A DNA stretch of 61,474 bases. Source: Polyangiaceae bacterium. Lineage in GTDB: Bacteria; Myxococcota_A; Polyangia; Polyangiales; Polyangiaceae. The stretch lies in NCBI GenBank assembly GCA_020846005.1, contig JADLEQ010000112.1, positions 1 through 61,474 of the forward strand, in the 5' to 3' direction. The notes beneath the pieces were generated by a model. It was given only the letters and a program-made list of their open reading frames with translations. It searched no databases and had not been told where the DNA came from. The position numbers were made by a program, and so were the translations under genes. Positions 9,123 to 17,255 of the stretch are shown in pieces (position 1 is the stretch's first letter; the number at the start of each line of letters is the position of its first letter).

Positions 9123-10148
9123 TCATGGCGGCGCGGCGAGCGGCGCGGGGGGGGGGCGTAGCCGCTCGGCCGCAGCGACGAGCGCTGCGAGCAGCAGCAC
9201 CCCCACGAGCTGGTGCGCCACGCCGAGGACGAGCAGGCGATCCTCGAAGTAGGCGTTGAGCGTCGTCACGACGCCGAGCACGACCTGCGCCATCACCAGC
9301 CCGAGGACCAGGTGGCGCTCGAGGCGCAGCCAGCTCCGAGCGCGCCACCACCACCACGCGATCGCGAAGGTCAGCCCATAAGCCAGGGTGCGATGGACGA
9401 AGTGGATCGCGAGCGGCTCGTCCCACCACCAGCGGCCGGACGCGAGCTCGGCCGGGAGCCACTCGCCGCGGATCGACGGCCACGTGGGCGCGGCGAGCCC
9501 GGCCTTGAGCCCCGCCATGAACGCCCCCCACGCGAATTGGACGAACAGCCCGGCGCCGAGCGCGGCCGTCGCGACCCGCAGCGCGCGGGGCGGCGCCTGC
9601 TGGGGCGGTGGTCGCACGATCGCGAGCCCCTCCCACACCAGCGCGGCGAGCAGCGCCGCGGCCAGGAGGAAGTGCGCCGCGAGCCGGAGGTGGCTCACGT
9701 AGACCCGCTCCGACAGGCCGCTCGCGACCATGATCCACCCCACCACCCCCTGCAGCCCGCCGAGCGCGAGCAGCGCGAGGAGCCGCCGCTCGAGTCCGCG
9801 CGCGAGCCCCCGCCGCCAGAAGACGACCAGCGGCGCCGCGAAGGCGACCCCGAGCAGCCGCGCCCACACGCGATGCAGCCACTCCCAGAAGTAGATCCCC
9901 CGGAACTCCTCGAGCGTGAGGTGCCGCTTCAGCAGCTGATACTGGGGGATCTCGCGGTATCGGGCGAACGCCGCCTCCCAGCCGGCGTCGTCCAGCGGGG
10001 GGACGACGCCGAGGAGCGGCTGCCACTCGGTGATGGAGAGGCCGGAGTCCGTCAGGCGGGTGATGCCGCCCAGCACGACCTGCACCACGACCGCCCCCGC
10101 CACGAGGAGCAGCCAGATCCCGACCGCGCGGCTCGGACCGGACCGCAT
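9123..10148 (-). CDS. ctaA: heme A synthase (COX15/CtaA family)
   Basis: 341 residues with about eight TM helices. It carries the COX15-type signature GLSITEWQPL near residue 36, then PQYQLLKRHLTLEEFRGIYF and EWLHR, and three later membrane His motifs (SHLRLAAHF, HFVHRTLAY, VAHQLVG) that should ligate the hemes. The enzyme hydroxylates the C8 methyl of heme O to make heme A for aa3-type cytochrome oxidases. The long periplasmic loop and the EFRGIYFWEW block place it in the alphaproteobacterial/mitochondrial type rather than the short Bacillus type. No heme O synthase or oxidase subunit gene is in the window. It ends in Pro/Ala-rich residues. Confidence 0.92.
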   Translation of the reverse strand: MRSGPSRAVGIWLLLVAGAVVVQVVLGGITRLTDSGLSITEWQPLLGVVPPLDDAGWEAAFARYREIPQYQLLKRHLTLEEFRGIYFWEWLHRVWARLLGVAFAAPLVVFWRRGLARGLERRLLALLALGGLQGVVGWIMVASGLSERVYVSHLRLAAHFLLAAALLAALVWEGLAIVRPPPQQAPPRALRVATAALGAGLFVQFAWGAFMAGLKAGLAAPTWPSIRGEWLPAELASGRWWWDEPLAIHFVHRTLAYGLTFAIAWWWWRARSWLRLERHLVLGLVMAQVVLGVVTTLNAYFEDRLLVLGVAHQLVGVLLLAALVAAAERLRPPPAPLAAPP

Positions 10149-10160
10149 GCTCCTCGAGGG

Positions 10161-11180
10161 CTAGCGCTCGCCGAGGAGCGGGACGCCGTGATCGCCTGAG
10201 TCCGTGAGGATCTCGAAGGCGGCGCGGTGGGCGGTGGTGAGCGTGCGGGCCGCCCCCCCGCCGACGCGCACGGTGAGATCGCAGCGCGCGATCTTGGAGT
10301 TGAGGCACGTCTTCGTGCCGCCGGGGGGGTTCCGGTAGGGGAGCGCCACGAACGACCATGCGGGCGCGGCGATGCTGCCGGAGATCTCGATGCCGGGCCC
10401 GCGCGTGGCGAACGACCACTGGAAGAGATCGTAGCGCGCGCGCGCGCGCAGCGTCGTCCCCAGCGCGTTCAGCGCGTGCTCGCGGCCGCCGAGCCGCAGC
10501 ACGAGCGGCGTCATGCGCGGCGTGAGCACCGGCCCCACACGGACCTGAGCGGTCGAGAGCTCGAGGAAGGCGTCTGGCGCGTCCTCGAACCCCGCCACCT
10601 GGCCCCAGGCGTAGCGATCCGTGTGCTGGCTCCCCCAGTTGTGGTTCTGCGAGCCGACCCAGCCCTCCACGGAGTGGCGCTCGCCGTCGATGGTCAGCGC
10701 TCCGTCGTAGTGGGCGAGCGGCGAGCCCACGACGGCCTTCGCCTTCGGGAGCGGCGCGTCGTAGAGGGCGTGGGGCAGGAGGAGGAGGGGCGGCTCGCTG
10801 GCCTGGTACCGGAGCTCCCAGGCGAGCGCGTGGCCGTGGCTGGCCGCCTCGCCGCGGAGCCCCGCGCCGTCCAGCGTCGCGTCGCCGATCCGGGTGTCCA
10901 GCCCGCTCGTCGCGAAATGGCAGCGCTCGAGCGGATGGTCCTGCTTCACCGCCACGACGCGGCGGGCCTCGCCGTCGAACCAGATGGCCCAGAGCTCGCC
11001 CTCAGTCGCCTCGGGGCGGCCTCGCGGTGAGAAGATCGTGTACCGGATCCAGAAGGCGAGGGGGCGCGACGGGTGGTTGGCGCGCTGGAACCAGCTCTCG
11101 TAGTGCCCCCGCGGGGAGTCGCGGCGGAAGCGCGCGCCGTTCCAGCGCTCGCGCTCGGTGGAGTATGGGGAGAGCGGCAT
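10161..11180 (-). CDS. AttH/CrtC-like lipocalin-fold protein
   Basis: 339 residues with no signal peptide. It opens with ESWFQRANHPSRPLAFWIRYTIF, contains EGWVGSQNHNWG.QHTDRYAWGQV near residue 165 and ends in beta-rich sequence. This layout (two lipocalin-like halves, a Trp/His-rich NHNWG centre) recalls the AttH/CrtC/tocopherol-cyclase-like superfamily, whose members hydrate or cyclise hydrophobic isoprenoids. The family assignment rests on pattern memory only, so the activity is open. It lies 12 bp upstream of heme A synthase on the same strand, suggesting a shared transcript. Confidence 0.6.
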   Translation of the reverse strand: MPLSPYSTERERWNGARFRRDSPRGHYESWFQRANHPSRPLAFWIRYTIFSPRGRPEATEGELWAIWFDGEARRVVAVKQDHPLERCHFATSGLDTRIGDATLDGAGLRGEAASHGHALAWELRYQASEPPLLLLPHALYDAPLPKAKAVVGSPLAHYDGALTIDGERHSVEGWVGSQNHNWGSQHTDRYAWGQVAGFEDAPDAFLELSTAQVRVGPVLTPRMTPLVLRLGGREHALNALGTTLRARARYDLFQWSFATRGPGIEISGSIAAPAWSFVALPYRNPPGGTKTCLNSKIARCDLTVRVGGGAARTLTTAHRAAFEILTDSGDHGVPLLGER

Positions 11181-11228
11181 GTGGGCAAGGGGGCGGGGGG
11201 GTAGGGAGCGGTGGGTCCGCGCCGCCGG

Positions 11229-12185
11229 TCACTTGCAGGCGAGCGCGTAGGCGAGGACGTACTGGTGAGGGAGGGTGTCGAGCGCGCCGCACAGGCTGAG
11301 CCCCGCCGCCTTCATCTCGGCGGTCACCGCCTCCGGCGCGATCTTGTGGGCGTCTGGGGGGCCGACGGGCAGGTCGCCCTTGCGGAAGTCGACGACCACG
11401 ATCCGTCCCTTCGGGGCGAGCGTCTTCGCGATCTCGCGGAGGTAGGGCTGGCGGTCCGTCAGGTGGTGGTACGTGTTCACGATCAACACGACGTTCGGGC
11501 GCTCCTCGATCGCGGGACGGTCGGCGGGCGTGACGCGCGCCACGATGTTCGTGAGCTGCTCCTTGGCGGCGCGCGCCTCGACGAACTTCACCATGTTCGC
11601 CTCGACGTCGAGCGCGACCACCTTGCCCTTGGGCACGGCTCGGGCGAGGCGCACCGTGAAGTACCCCGTCCCCGCGCCTAGATCGACCACCAGGTCCGTG
11701 GGCGCCAGGGCGAGCCACCGCACGACCTCGTCCGGCTTCTGCCAGGCGTCGCGCGCCGGATCGTCGAAGACCTTGGCCCACCGCTCGGCGTCGCTGAAGT
11801 CGTGGTGCGCCCCTTCGTCGTGCGCGTGGGCGTGGTGCCGCCCCCCGGCTGGGCCGCCCGGGTGAGGCCCCGGGCCGTGGGGGCCGCCACCGGCGTGCGG
11901 CCCCGGGCCCTCGGGCGAGCCGTCCCCGTGCGCGCCGTGCTCGCAGCCCTCGTGCCCCGGCCCGTGGTGCCCATGGCCCCCCTCGCCGCGATGCTTGCCG
12001 CGGCAATGCGGGCAGTCGCAGGTCGGCGCCGCCGGGGCGCGCGCGGCGGAGGTGCTCGCGGCCGGTGCCGTCACGGGGGGCTGAGCCGGGGAGCCGCAGG
12101 CCACGGCCCAGCAGGACGACGCTATCGCACAGGCGGACGCGAGCAGTGGAGAGGCCAGGGACACCGTGGGAGCGGGCATGCGCAT
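11229..12185 (-). CDS. exported class I SAM methyltransferase with His/Gly-rich linker
   Basis: 318 residues. A hydrophobic N-terminus with Cys at 19, 25 and 30 (AVAC is a plausible lipobox) implies export. Residues ~52-125 are a His/Gly/Pro-rich linker opening with CDCPHCRGKHRG and continuing with many HG, HH and HAHAHDEGAHH clusters, a likely metal-binding segment. From about 130 a Rossmann methyltransferase follows: FSDAERWAKVFDDPARDAWQ, motif I VVDLGAGTGYFTVRLA, acidic VVALDVE and VLIVNTYHH. An exported SAM-dependent enzyme is puzzling because SAM is cytoplasmic; either the start is downstream or the domain has another role. A second ATG sits two codons downstream. Confidence 0.8.
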   Translation of the reverse strand: MRMPAPTVSLASPLLASACAIASSCWAVACGSPAQPPVTAPAASTSAARAPAAPTCDCPHCRGKHRGEGGHGHHGPGHEGCEHGAHGDGSPEGPGPHAGGGPHGPGPHPGGPAGGRHHAHAHDEGAHHDFSDAERWAKVFDDPARDAWQKPDEVVRWLALAPTDLVVDLGAGTGYFTVRLARAVPKGKVVALDVEANMVKFVEARAAKEQLTNIVARVTPADRPAIEERPNVVLIVNTYHHLTDRQPYLREIAKTLAPKGRIVVVDFRKGDLPVGPPDAHKIAPEAVTAEMKAAGLSLCGALDTLPHQYVLAYALACK

Positions 12186-12246
12186 GCCGCGAGCCTAGCA
12201 GACGAGGGCTCGCGCGCGGCGCGCTCGTGCGGGACCGGGGCTCGCC

Positions 12247-13077
12247 TCAGCCGCGGCCGATTGCGGCCCGCTCCGCGCGCTCGCGCTCGGCCAACCGGGC
12301 GATCGCGTCCAGCACCCTCCGGCCCACCGTGACCTGCGCGCGGAGCCGCGTCGGATCCCCGCCGAAGAGATCACCGAGCTCTACCGGCTCGCCGAACAGC
12401 ACGAGGATCGGGACGCCGGTGCCGTCGAAGTTCGAGCGGCACTCCGACACGAAGGCGTTCGTCATCCCGTGGACGAACACGGGCACGACGATCGGCTCCG
12501 CGCCCAGCACCACGCGCCCGAACCCGGGCTCCGCCGGGAGGAGCTCGTAGGGATCCGGCCCCTTCCCCCGTTTGCCCTCGGGGTGGATACCGACCACCGT
12601 CCCGGGGCGGCGGAGCTCCTCGGCGAGGAAATCGAGCCCGACGCGCGTCACGCCCCGCTTCTCCGTCTCCCGGTACACCGGCGGGTACATGCTCATCCCG
12701 CTCGCGAGCACGTTGGTCAGGACCCCGAGCGGGTGGTCGTACCAGAACTCGGAACGCACCGGGAAGTACGTCCGCTCGCACCAGCTCACCTCGCGGTGGA
12801 GGTGGGTGAGCGTCACGTACAGGTCGAAGAACGTCCGGTGGTTCGCGGCCAACACCACGCCGCGGTTCGGCGCGAGCGCCCGCATCGCCTCCAGCCCGAA
12901 GACCCGCATGCGCCGGCTCGTCACGAACGACATCCACCGGCCGGTGAAGGCCTCGTTGAAGGCCCTCGCCGCGCGCTTCACCTGGGCGCGCTCGTTCACG
13001 ATCGCGCCCAGGCGGAGCGCCGCGCGCTCGACCGGCGTGAGCACCGACAGGTCGGTGTCCACCACGCTCCCCATCAC
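12247..13077 (-). CDS. 1-acylglycerol-3-phosphate acyltransferase (PlsC family)
   Basis: 276 residues. The HX4D catalytic motif is NHRTFFD (His80, Asp85); the glycerophosphate-binding EGKRGKG motif is at about 160, and a C-terminal proline-bearing strand (VPVFVHGM) follows. PlsC enzymes add the second acyl chain to lysophosphatidate at the inner face of the cytoplasmic membrane. There is no strong TM helix, so membrane attachment is probably peripheral. It starts MM, so the first or second ATG is usable. It sits between the methyltransferase and TerB-like genes on the same strand with gaps of 61 and 70 bp. Confidence 0.85.
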   Translation of the reverse strand: MMGSVVDTDLSVLTPVERAALRLGAIVNERAQVKRAARAFNEAFTGRWMSFVTSRRMRVFGLEAMRALAPNRGVVLAANHRTFFDLYVTLTHLHREVSWCERTYFPVRSEFWYDHPLGVLTNVLASGMSMYPPVYRETEKRGVTRVGLDFLAEELRRPGTVVGIHPEGKRGKGPDPYELLPAEPGFGRVVLGAEPIVVPVFVHGMTNAFVSECRSNFDGTGVPILVLFGEPVELGDLFGGDPTRLRAQVTVGRRVLDAIARLAERERAERAAIGRG

Positions 13078-13147
13078 GCGCCCTCGCCGCGGCGCGCGCG
13101 CGGGGGGCCCGGGGTCGAGCGTCGCGCCGCCATCTGCTCCCGCTTCG

Positions 13148-13657
13148 TCACTTGCCGCGCAGCGAGCGCGGCGGCGGCGCGATCGTCGGCCCGAGATCCC
13201 GCAGGACGGCCGCCCAGGTCGTCCCGTTGTCCAGCCCGAACGCCTCCGCCAGCTCGGCCAGCGCGGCCTCCTCCTCCGGCGTCACCGCCTTCGGGTCGTC
13301 GACGGCGCCTGCCGTCGCGCGAGCGATCCACTCGGCGTACTCGAGGAGCTCCTGGAGCTCGGAGCGATCGATGACCGGCTCGGGGTCGTCCTCCGCGAGC
13401 AAGCGGAGCCGCGCGATCCCCTCGCGGACGAACTCGGCGTCGAGCGGCCGATCGAGCCAGCTCCTGAGGAGCCGGAGGGCCGCAGGGCCGAGGAACAGCC
13501 GCTCGGTCGCGATGTGCTCGATGCGCTCCCGCTCGACGTCTTCCATCTTGCCGTCCGCCCACGCGACGTAGACCAGAGGCAGGAGCTGGAGCGCGCGGTG
13601 GCTCACCGCGTCCACGCCGAGCGGGCTCAGGTAATCCAGGGCGTCGTTCGCATCCAT
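13148..13657 (-). CDS. TerB-like protein
   Basis: 169 residues, starting MDANDALDYLSPLG. The stretch LLPLVYVAWADGKMEDVERERI is the TerB/DjlA-N type helical signature, with conserved acidic residues that can bind metal, and the rest is helical and acidic. TerB domains occur in tellurite-resistance and membrane-stress systems and as generic helical modules; no other ter gene is nearby, so no resistance role should be read from it. A much longer antisense frame runs through the adjacent GMC gene; the ATG at 13657 is where the domain and normal spacing begin. Confidence 0.75.
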   Translation of the reverse strand: MDANDALDYLSPLGVDAVSHRALQLLPLVYVAWADGKMEDVERERIEHIATERLFLGPAALRLLRSWLDRPLDAEFVREGIARLRLLAEDDPEPVIDRSELQELLEYAEWIARATAGAVDDPKAVTPEEEAALAELAEAFGLDNGTTWAAVLRDLGPTIAPPPRSLRGK

Positions 13658-13725
13658 GGCGGGCTCCGTAGATCGCCGGCCCGCCGTTGTCGACGGCCCG
13701 CGGCCGCGCGCGGTGGGCTCGACCG

Positions 13726-16137
13726 CTACCGGGCGCGGGCGCGCTCTGGCCGCCCGACGATCCGGAAGCTCCGGAGCCACGATCCCAGGTCGCGGAGCTC
13801 GAACCGCAGCAGCCCCGTGCCGGCCAGCTCGCCCTCGCAGCGGAGCTCCGTCCGCAGCTGGGTCATGCCCGTCGGGGCGAGGAGCGGCGCGTGCTTCTCG
13901 CCGTGCAGGGTGTAGTCGCGGGCGTCGGACCCGGTGAACGCCAGATCGTACACGACGTTGGCGCGCCCCTGGAGCGGACGCATCCGCAGGCTGCCCTGGC
14001 ACGGGACGCGCTCCGCCAGCCCCGCGATCGTGACGGTGCCCTCGAGCGCGAACGTCCGCCCCTTCTCCAGGACGCCGCTCGCCAGGTCGAGGTCGACCTC
14101 GGCGTCCACCGTGAACTCGGCGTGCGTGGCTCGGCCGCGCAACGAGAGCGTCCCGCTCATCGTCTCGGCGAACGCCAACCGGCGGACCGCCGCCGCAGAC
14201 CGCTCGCCCGCCGCGCGCTCGAGCCGCCGCTCGACGAACGCCGCCGCACGCTCGGAGAGCGCGAGGAGGGTCACCTGCGGGTTGACACCGAGCGGGCCGG
14301 GCACGGCCGATCCATCTACCACGAAGAGCCCCGCCACGTCGTGCGCCTCGTGCGAGGCGCCGACGACGAAGCGCGCCGGATCCGCCCCCATCTGGCAGGT
14401 CCCGAGCGGGTGGAAGGCGCTCAGATCGTAGTGGAACGGCCGCAGCACCGCCGGCGCCTCGCGCTCGAAGCGCTCGACGTCCTCGCCCGATCGGAGCGCT
14501 CCCCAGCGCCGCAGGCCGGGGTAGACCGCCTCCGCGCCGGCGGCGAGGTAGATACGCGCGAGCGCCGCCTGCCCGAGCACGAGCGAGCGCTGATCCGTCT
14601 CGTTCAGGCTGTAGCGGACGAGCGGCTCGCCCACGCCGGGCAGCACGCGCCCGCGCGAGGTCTCCCGCAGCATGAAGCCGAAGGACGCGATGCGGTCGAA
14701 GCTCTCGACCAGCTCCGTCCACAGCGGCCCCACGCTCCCGTGTGTCGCGCCGGCGAGCGCCAGCGGGATGAACCCGCCCTCGAAGCGCAGCCCCTGGTGG
14801 ACGAAGCTCTCGACGGCGTAGCCCTGCGGCACCTCCTCCCAGCCGCGGATGCTCTCGGCGAAGCGCGCCCACGCGTACGACGCCGGGTGGATCGTGAGCC
14901 GGCGCCCGACCTGGCCGCTCGAGTTCGCCAGGCCGTTGCGCAGCAGGAGCACCGGCGTGTGGAGCGCGCCGCACGCGAGCACGACCGCGCGCGCCCGCAC
15001 CACGAGCCGCCGCCTCCGGCCGTTCGCCGGGACGACCGTCGCCTCGACGCCGACGGCGCGCCCGCGCTCGAGGAGCACGTGGTCGACCCGCGCGTGGTGG
15101 AAGAGCTGAGCCCCGCGCTCGAGCGCCATCGGCACGTAGCTGACGTTGGTGGAGCGCTTCGCGTCCGTCGGGCAGCCGAAGCAGCAGACCGCCTGCGCGT
15201 CGCAGCCCGGCGCGTTGCGGCGGAGCGGCCCGTGCGCGTAGCCCAGCGCGTCGCACCCACGCGCGATCACGCGGGCCACCCCGCCCAGGATCTCGGGGGG
15301 GGACTCCGCGATCTGGAGCACCTGCTCCACCCGATCGAAGTGCTCGTCGAGGCTGCCCGGGCCGAGCTCCTGCAGGCCGTTCTCGAGCTGCCAGCGGCGC
15401 AGCACGTCCTCGGGCGTGCGGTAGCAGGTGCCGGAGTTGATGGTGGTCGTGCCGCCCACCGTCCGCCCGACGGGGACGGCGATGAGCGCGTTGCCCGTCG
15501 CCATCGTGAGCCCCTGGTCCCGGTAGAGCTTGCGCTGCATCGAGAGGGGGCGGCCGTCGAAATCCTGCCGCGAGAAGTAGCCGCCCTCCTCGAGCAGCAC
15601 CACCGCGTGCCCCCGCGCCGCCAGGCGCGCTGCCAGCGGCGCGCCCCCCGCCCCGGTGCCGACGACCACCACGTCGGCCGTGAGCTCGGTGTCACCGCCG
15701 AGCGTGCGCGCGTCCGTCATCTGCTCCTTCCAGCGCGCGGGCTCGCCCGCGCCCGTGGCCGCCGCGAGCGGCCGGAGGCCGTGGCGCTTGCGGAGCTCGG
15801 CCGAGTCCGAGCGGACGAGCTTGATCGGCGTCGTGACGACGCGGACGAGCAGGTGCGTGGCGTCGCGCTCGTTGAGCTCAGCGAGCGCTTGGATCCGCGC
15901 CTCCAGCGGGAGCCGGCTCAGGCGGGCGCCGGCTACGGTGAGGGCCGCGGCGTCGAGCGCCTGGAGGAGGGCAGGGTATCCGGCCCCCGCGGTCGGCAGG
16001 TGGCGTACCAGCTCCTCGACGGCGCTCACCGTGCGCTCGTCGGGGGGGCCGAGCACGGTCCCTCCCGGCGTGGCGGCCTCGGCGACCCTCAGCAGGACCT
16101 GCCGCAGGTGGGGGGAGAGGGCGCCGGCGCTCGACAT
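13726..16137 (-). CDS. GMC-family FAD oxidoreductase (alcohol/sterol oxidase-like) with extra C-terminal beta domain
   Basis: 803 residues, longer than a standard GMC enzyme. Residues 1-150 form a helical N-terminal extension as in long-chain alcohol oxidases. The FAD-binding GTGAGG lies at 160-165, followed by an acidic LLEEGG. Further GMC blocks are [16 protein letters not shown], a CCFGC cluster, [12 protein letters not shown] and [17 protein letters not shown], which carry the His and Asn active-site residues. After about residue 680 an additional beta-rich domain (MSGTLSLRG...) is fused. Likely substrates are hydrophobic alcohols or sterols; that is family-level inference. A good Shine-Dalgarno GAGAGG lies 8 nt before the ATG and is part of the palindrome at 16142-16155. 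Confidence 0.85.
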   Translation of the reverse strand: MSSAGALSPHLRQVLLRVAEAATPGGTVLGPPDERTVSAVEELVRHLPTAGAGYPALLQALDAAALTVAGARLSRLPLEARIQALAELNERDATHLLVRVVTTPIKLVRSDSAELRKRHGLRPLAAATGAGEPARWKEQMTDARTLGGDTELTADVVVVGTGAGGAPLAARLAARGHAVVLLEEGGYFSRQDFDGRPLSMQRKLYRDQGLTMATGNALIAVPVGRTVGGTTTINSGTCYRTPEDVLRRWQLENGLQELGPGSLDEHFDRVEQVLQIAESPPEILGGVARVIARGCDALGYAHGPLRRNAPGCDAQAVCCFGCPTDAKRSTNVSYVPMALERGAQLFHHARVDHVLLERGRAVGVEATVVPANGRRRRLVVRARAVVLACGALHTPVLLLRNGLANSSGQVGRRLTIHPASYAWARFAESIRGWEEVPQGYAVESFVHQGLRFEGGFIPLALAGATHGSVGPLWTELVESFDRIASFGFMLRETSRGRVLPGVGEPLVRYSLNETDQRSLVLGQAALARIYLAAGAEAVYPGLRRWGALRSGEDVERFEREAPAVLRPFHYDLSAFHPLGTCQMGADPARFVVGASHEAHDVAGLFVVDGSAVPGPLGVNPQVTLLALSERAAAFVERRLERAAGERSAAAVRRLAFAETMSGTLSLRGRATHAEFTVDAEVDLDLASGVLEKGRTFALEGTVTIAGLAERVPCQGSLRMRPLQGRANVVYDLAFTGSDARDYTLHGEKHAPLLAPTGMTQLRTELRCEGELAGTGLLRFELRDLGSWLRSFRIVGRPERARAR

Positions 16138-16141
16138 ATCG

Positions 16142-16155
16142 TGACCTCTCGGTCA
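16142..16155. promoter_or_regulatory. inverted repeat TGACC-N4-GGTCA overlapping the GMC ribosome-binding site
   Basis: A perfect 5+4+5 inverted repeat placed 5-18 nt upstream of the GMC start codon. It resembles a TetR-family half-site pair, and a bound repressor would also cover the Shine-Dalgarno GAGAGG. Caveat: similar CCGAGGTCG leaders without the palindrome precede the genes starting at 16584 and 31791, so part of the symmetry may just be a ribosome-binding site. Confidence 0.35.
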
Positions 16156-16189
16156 GCATTCCAGGGAGCCCCGCGGGTGTCAAGGCGAC

Positions 16190-16205
16190 GGCGCGGGCCC
16201 GCGCC
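16190..16205. other. 16-bp perfect GC palindrome between the DUF6958-like and GMC genes
   Basis: GGCGCGGGCCCGCGCC is a perfect palindrome, able to form a 6-bp stem with a 4-nt loop. It sits 34 bp downstream of the small gene and 52 bp upstream of the GMC gene on the same strand. It could act as a terminator or attenuator; no U-tract follows, as is usual in this GC range. Confidence 0.35.
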
Positions 16206-16239
16206 CTCCATGCGGGCGGCGGGGCCTGGGCGGGGCGGC

Positions 16240-16584
16240 TCACGCCGAGGGCCGCGGCAGGCTGGCGCGGAGGCTCACCTGACGGACCAGCCGCTGCGGT
16301 GCTCGCCCGACCCGCGCGACCATGCCGCGCGCCTCCAGGTCCAGCTTCACGGTGGTCACGTACCAGGGCACCGAGGCTCGCGCCCAGAGCGCGCGCGGGA
16401 GGGTCGGCCGGACGCGCGCCGCCAGCTCCGCGAAGGGGACGCCGGGGCCGACGCGCGGCAACGCGCGCAGGATGGCGCGGGCCATGGACACGTACTTCGC
16501 GTAGTCGACCCGCGTTCCACCGGCGCCGCCGGGGTAATTTGCGTTCAGGGTCGTGATCCGGGGGCTCTCCTTCGTGGCAGACAT
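16240..16584 (-). CDS. small conserved protein, possibly DUF6958-like winged-helix
   Basis: 114 residues: [22 protein letters not shown] near the start, then [27 protein letters not shown] and [18 protein letters not shown]. The pattern of two helices followed by VK.DLEARG.. suggests a small winged-helix-like fold. The YPG..GTRVD.AKY block recalls a conserved family of ~110-residue bacterial proteins; DUF6958 is my best guess from memory. No catalytic motif is visible. The leader GAGGTCGCGAC gives a reasonable Shine-Dalgarno. Its product could be a regulator of the downstream GMC gene, but nothing proves this. Confidence 0.65.
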   Translation of the reverse strand: MSATKESPRITTLNANYPGGAGGTRVDYAKYVSMARAILRALPRVGPGVPFAELAARVRPTLPRALWARASVPWYVTTVKLDLEARGMVARVGRAPQRLVRQVSLRASLPRPSA

Positions 16585-16773
16585 GTCGCGACCTCGGTGG
16601 CGTGGGTGGGGCCGTCGGCGGGGCCCGGCCCACCGCGCGTCCGAGCCAACCTAGGGCCGCGAGAGCCGGTCACCAGCGCCGGGAGCCCCACGCTCGCTCG
16701 ATCGGCCCCGCTTGCGGCCAGGGGCTCGTCACCCCACGTAGCGGAGCATGCGGGCGCATTCGCCGAGGATCTC

Positions 16774-17151
16774 ATGACCTCGCTGCTCTCCGCCGCCGAG
16801 CGTGCCGCGTGGCTGCCTGAGCTCGGGGACTCCGGCTGGCGCGCCGTGGCGGGGCGGGACGCGCTCCGCAAGGTCTGGCGCTTTCGGAGCTTCTCCGAGG
16901 CGTGGGGGTTCATGAGCCGCGTGGCGCTGGAGGCCGCGCGCGCCGATCACCACCCCGAGTGGAGCAACGCCTACGACATCGTCGACGTGACGCTCACGAC
17001 CCACCACGCCGGCGGGCTCACGCGCCTGGACGTGGAGCTCGCGCGGCGAATCGACCGCGTCGCCGGAGCCGCCGAGGTGGAGCGGGATCTCACGCGGCGC
17101 ATCCAGTGCGCGTGCTCGCCGTCCTCGGCCGAGGATCGGCAGACGCGCTGA
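16774..17151 (+). CDS. phhB: pterin-4a-carbinolamine dehydratase
   Basis: 125 residues. The family signature is clear: [24 protein letters not shown] followed by [20 protein letters not shown] and LARRID. The paired His residues of the HHPEW block form the active site. The enzyme dehydrates the 4a-hydroxytetrahydropterin left by aromatic amino acid hydroxylases. The C-terminus carries an extra ~15 residues with CACSPSS. No phenylalanine hydroxylase is in the window. The frame continues far upstream as shadow; the ATG at 16774 fits the family's usual N-terminus. Confidence 0.9.
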   Translation: MTSLLSAAERAAWLPELGDSGWRAVAGRDALRKVWRFRSFSEAWGFMSRVALEAARADHHPEWSNAYDIVDVTLTTHHAGGLTRLDVELARRIDRVAGAAEVERDLTRRIQCACSPSSAEDRQTR

Positions 17152-17255
17152 CCGGAGGCGGCCTCGCGGTGCCCCGGGTGCCCTCGCTGGCGCGCGCGCG
17201 GCGCGCGGTGAGCCCCCTCGCCTCCCGCGCGGCTCGCGAGTAGCGTCACGCGTAG

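Noticed and set aside
13148..13657. Calling a tellurite-resistance locus from the TerB-like protein
   Set aside because: No other ter genes are nearby and the TerB fold is widespread in unrelated contexts.
13990..14005. A second TGGCAC-type sigma-54 match
   Set aside because: It lies inside the GMC coding region with no gene start downstream in that orientation; chance match in GC-rich DNA.
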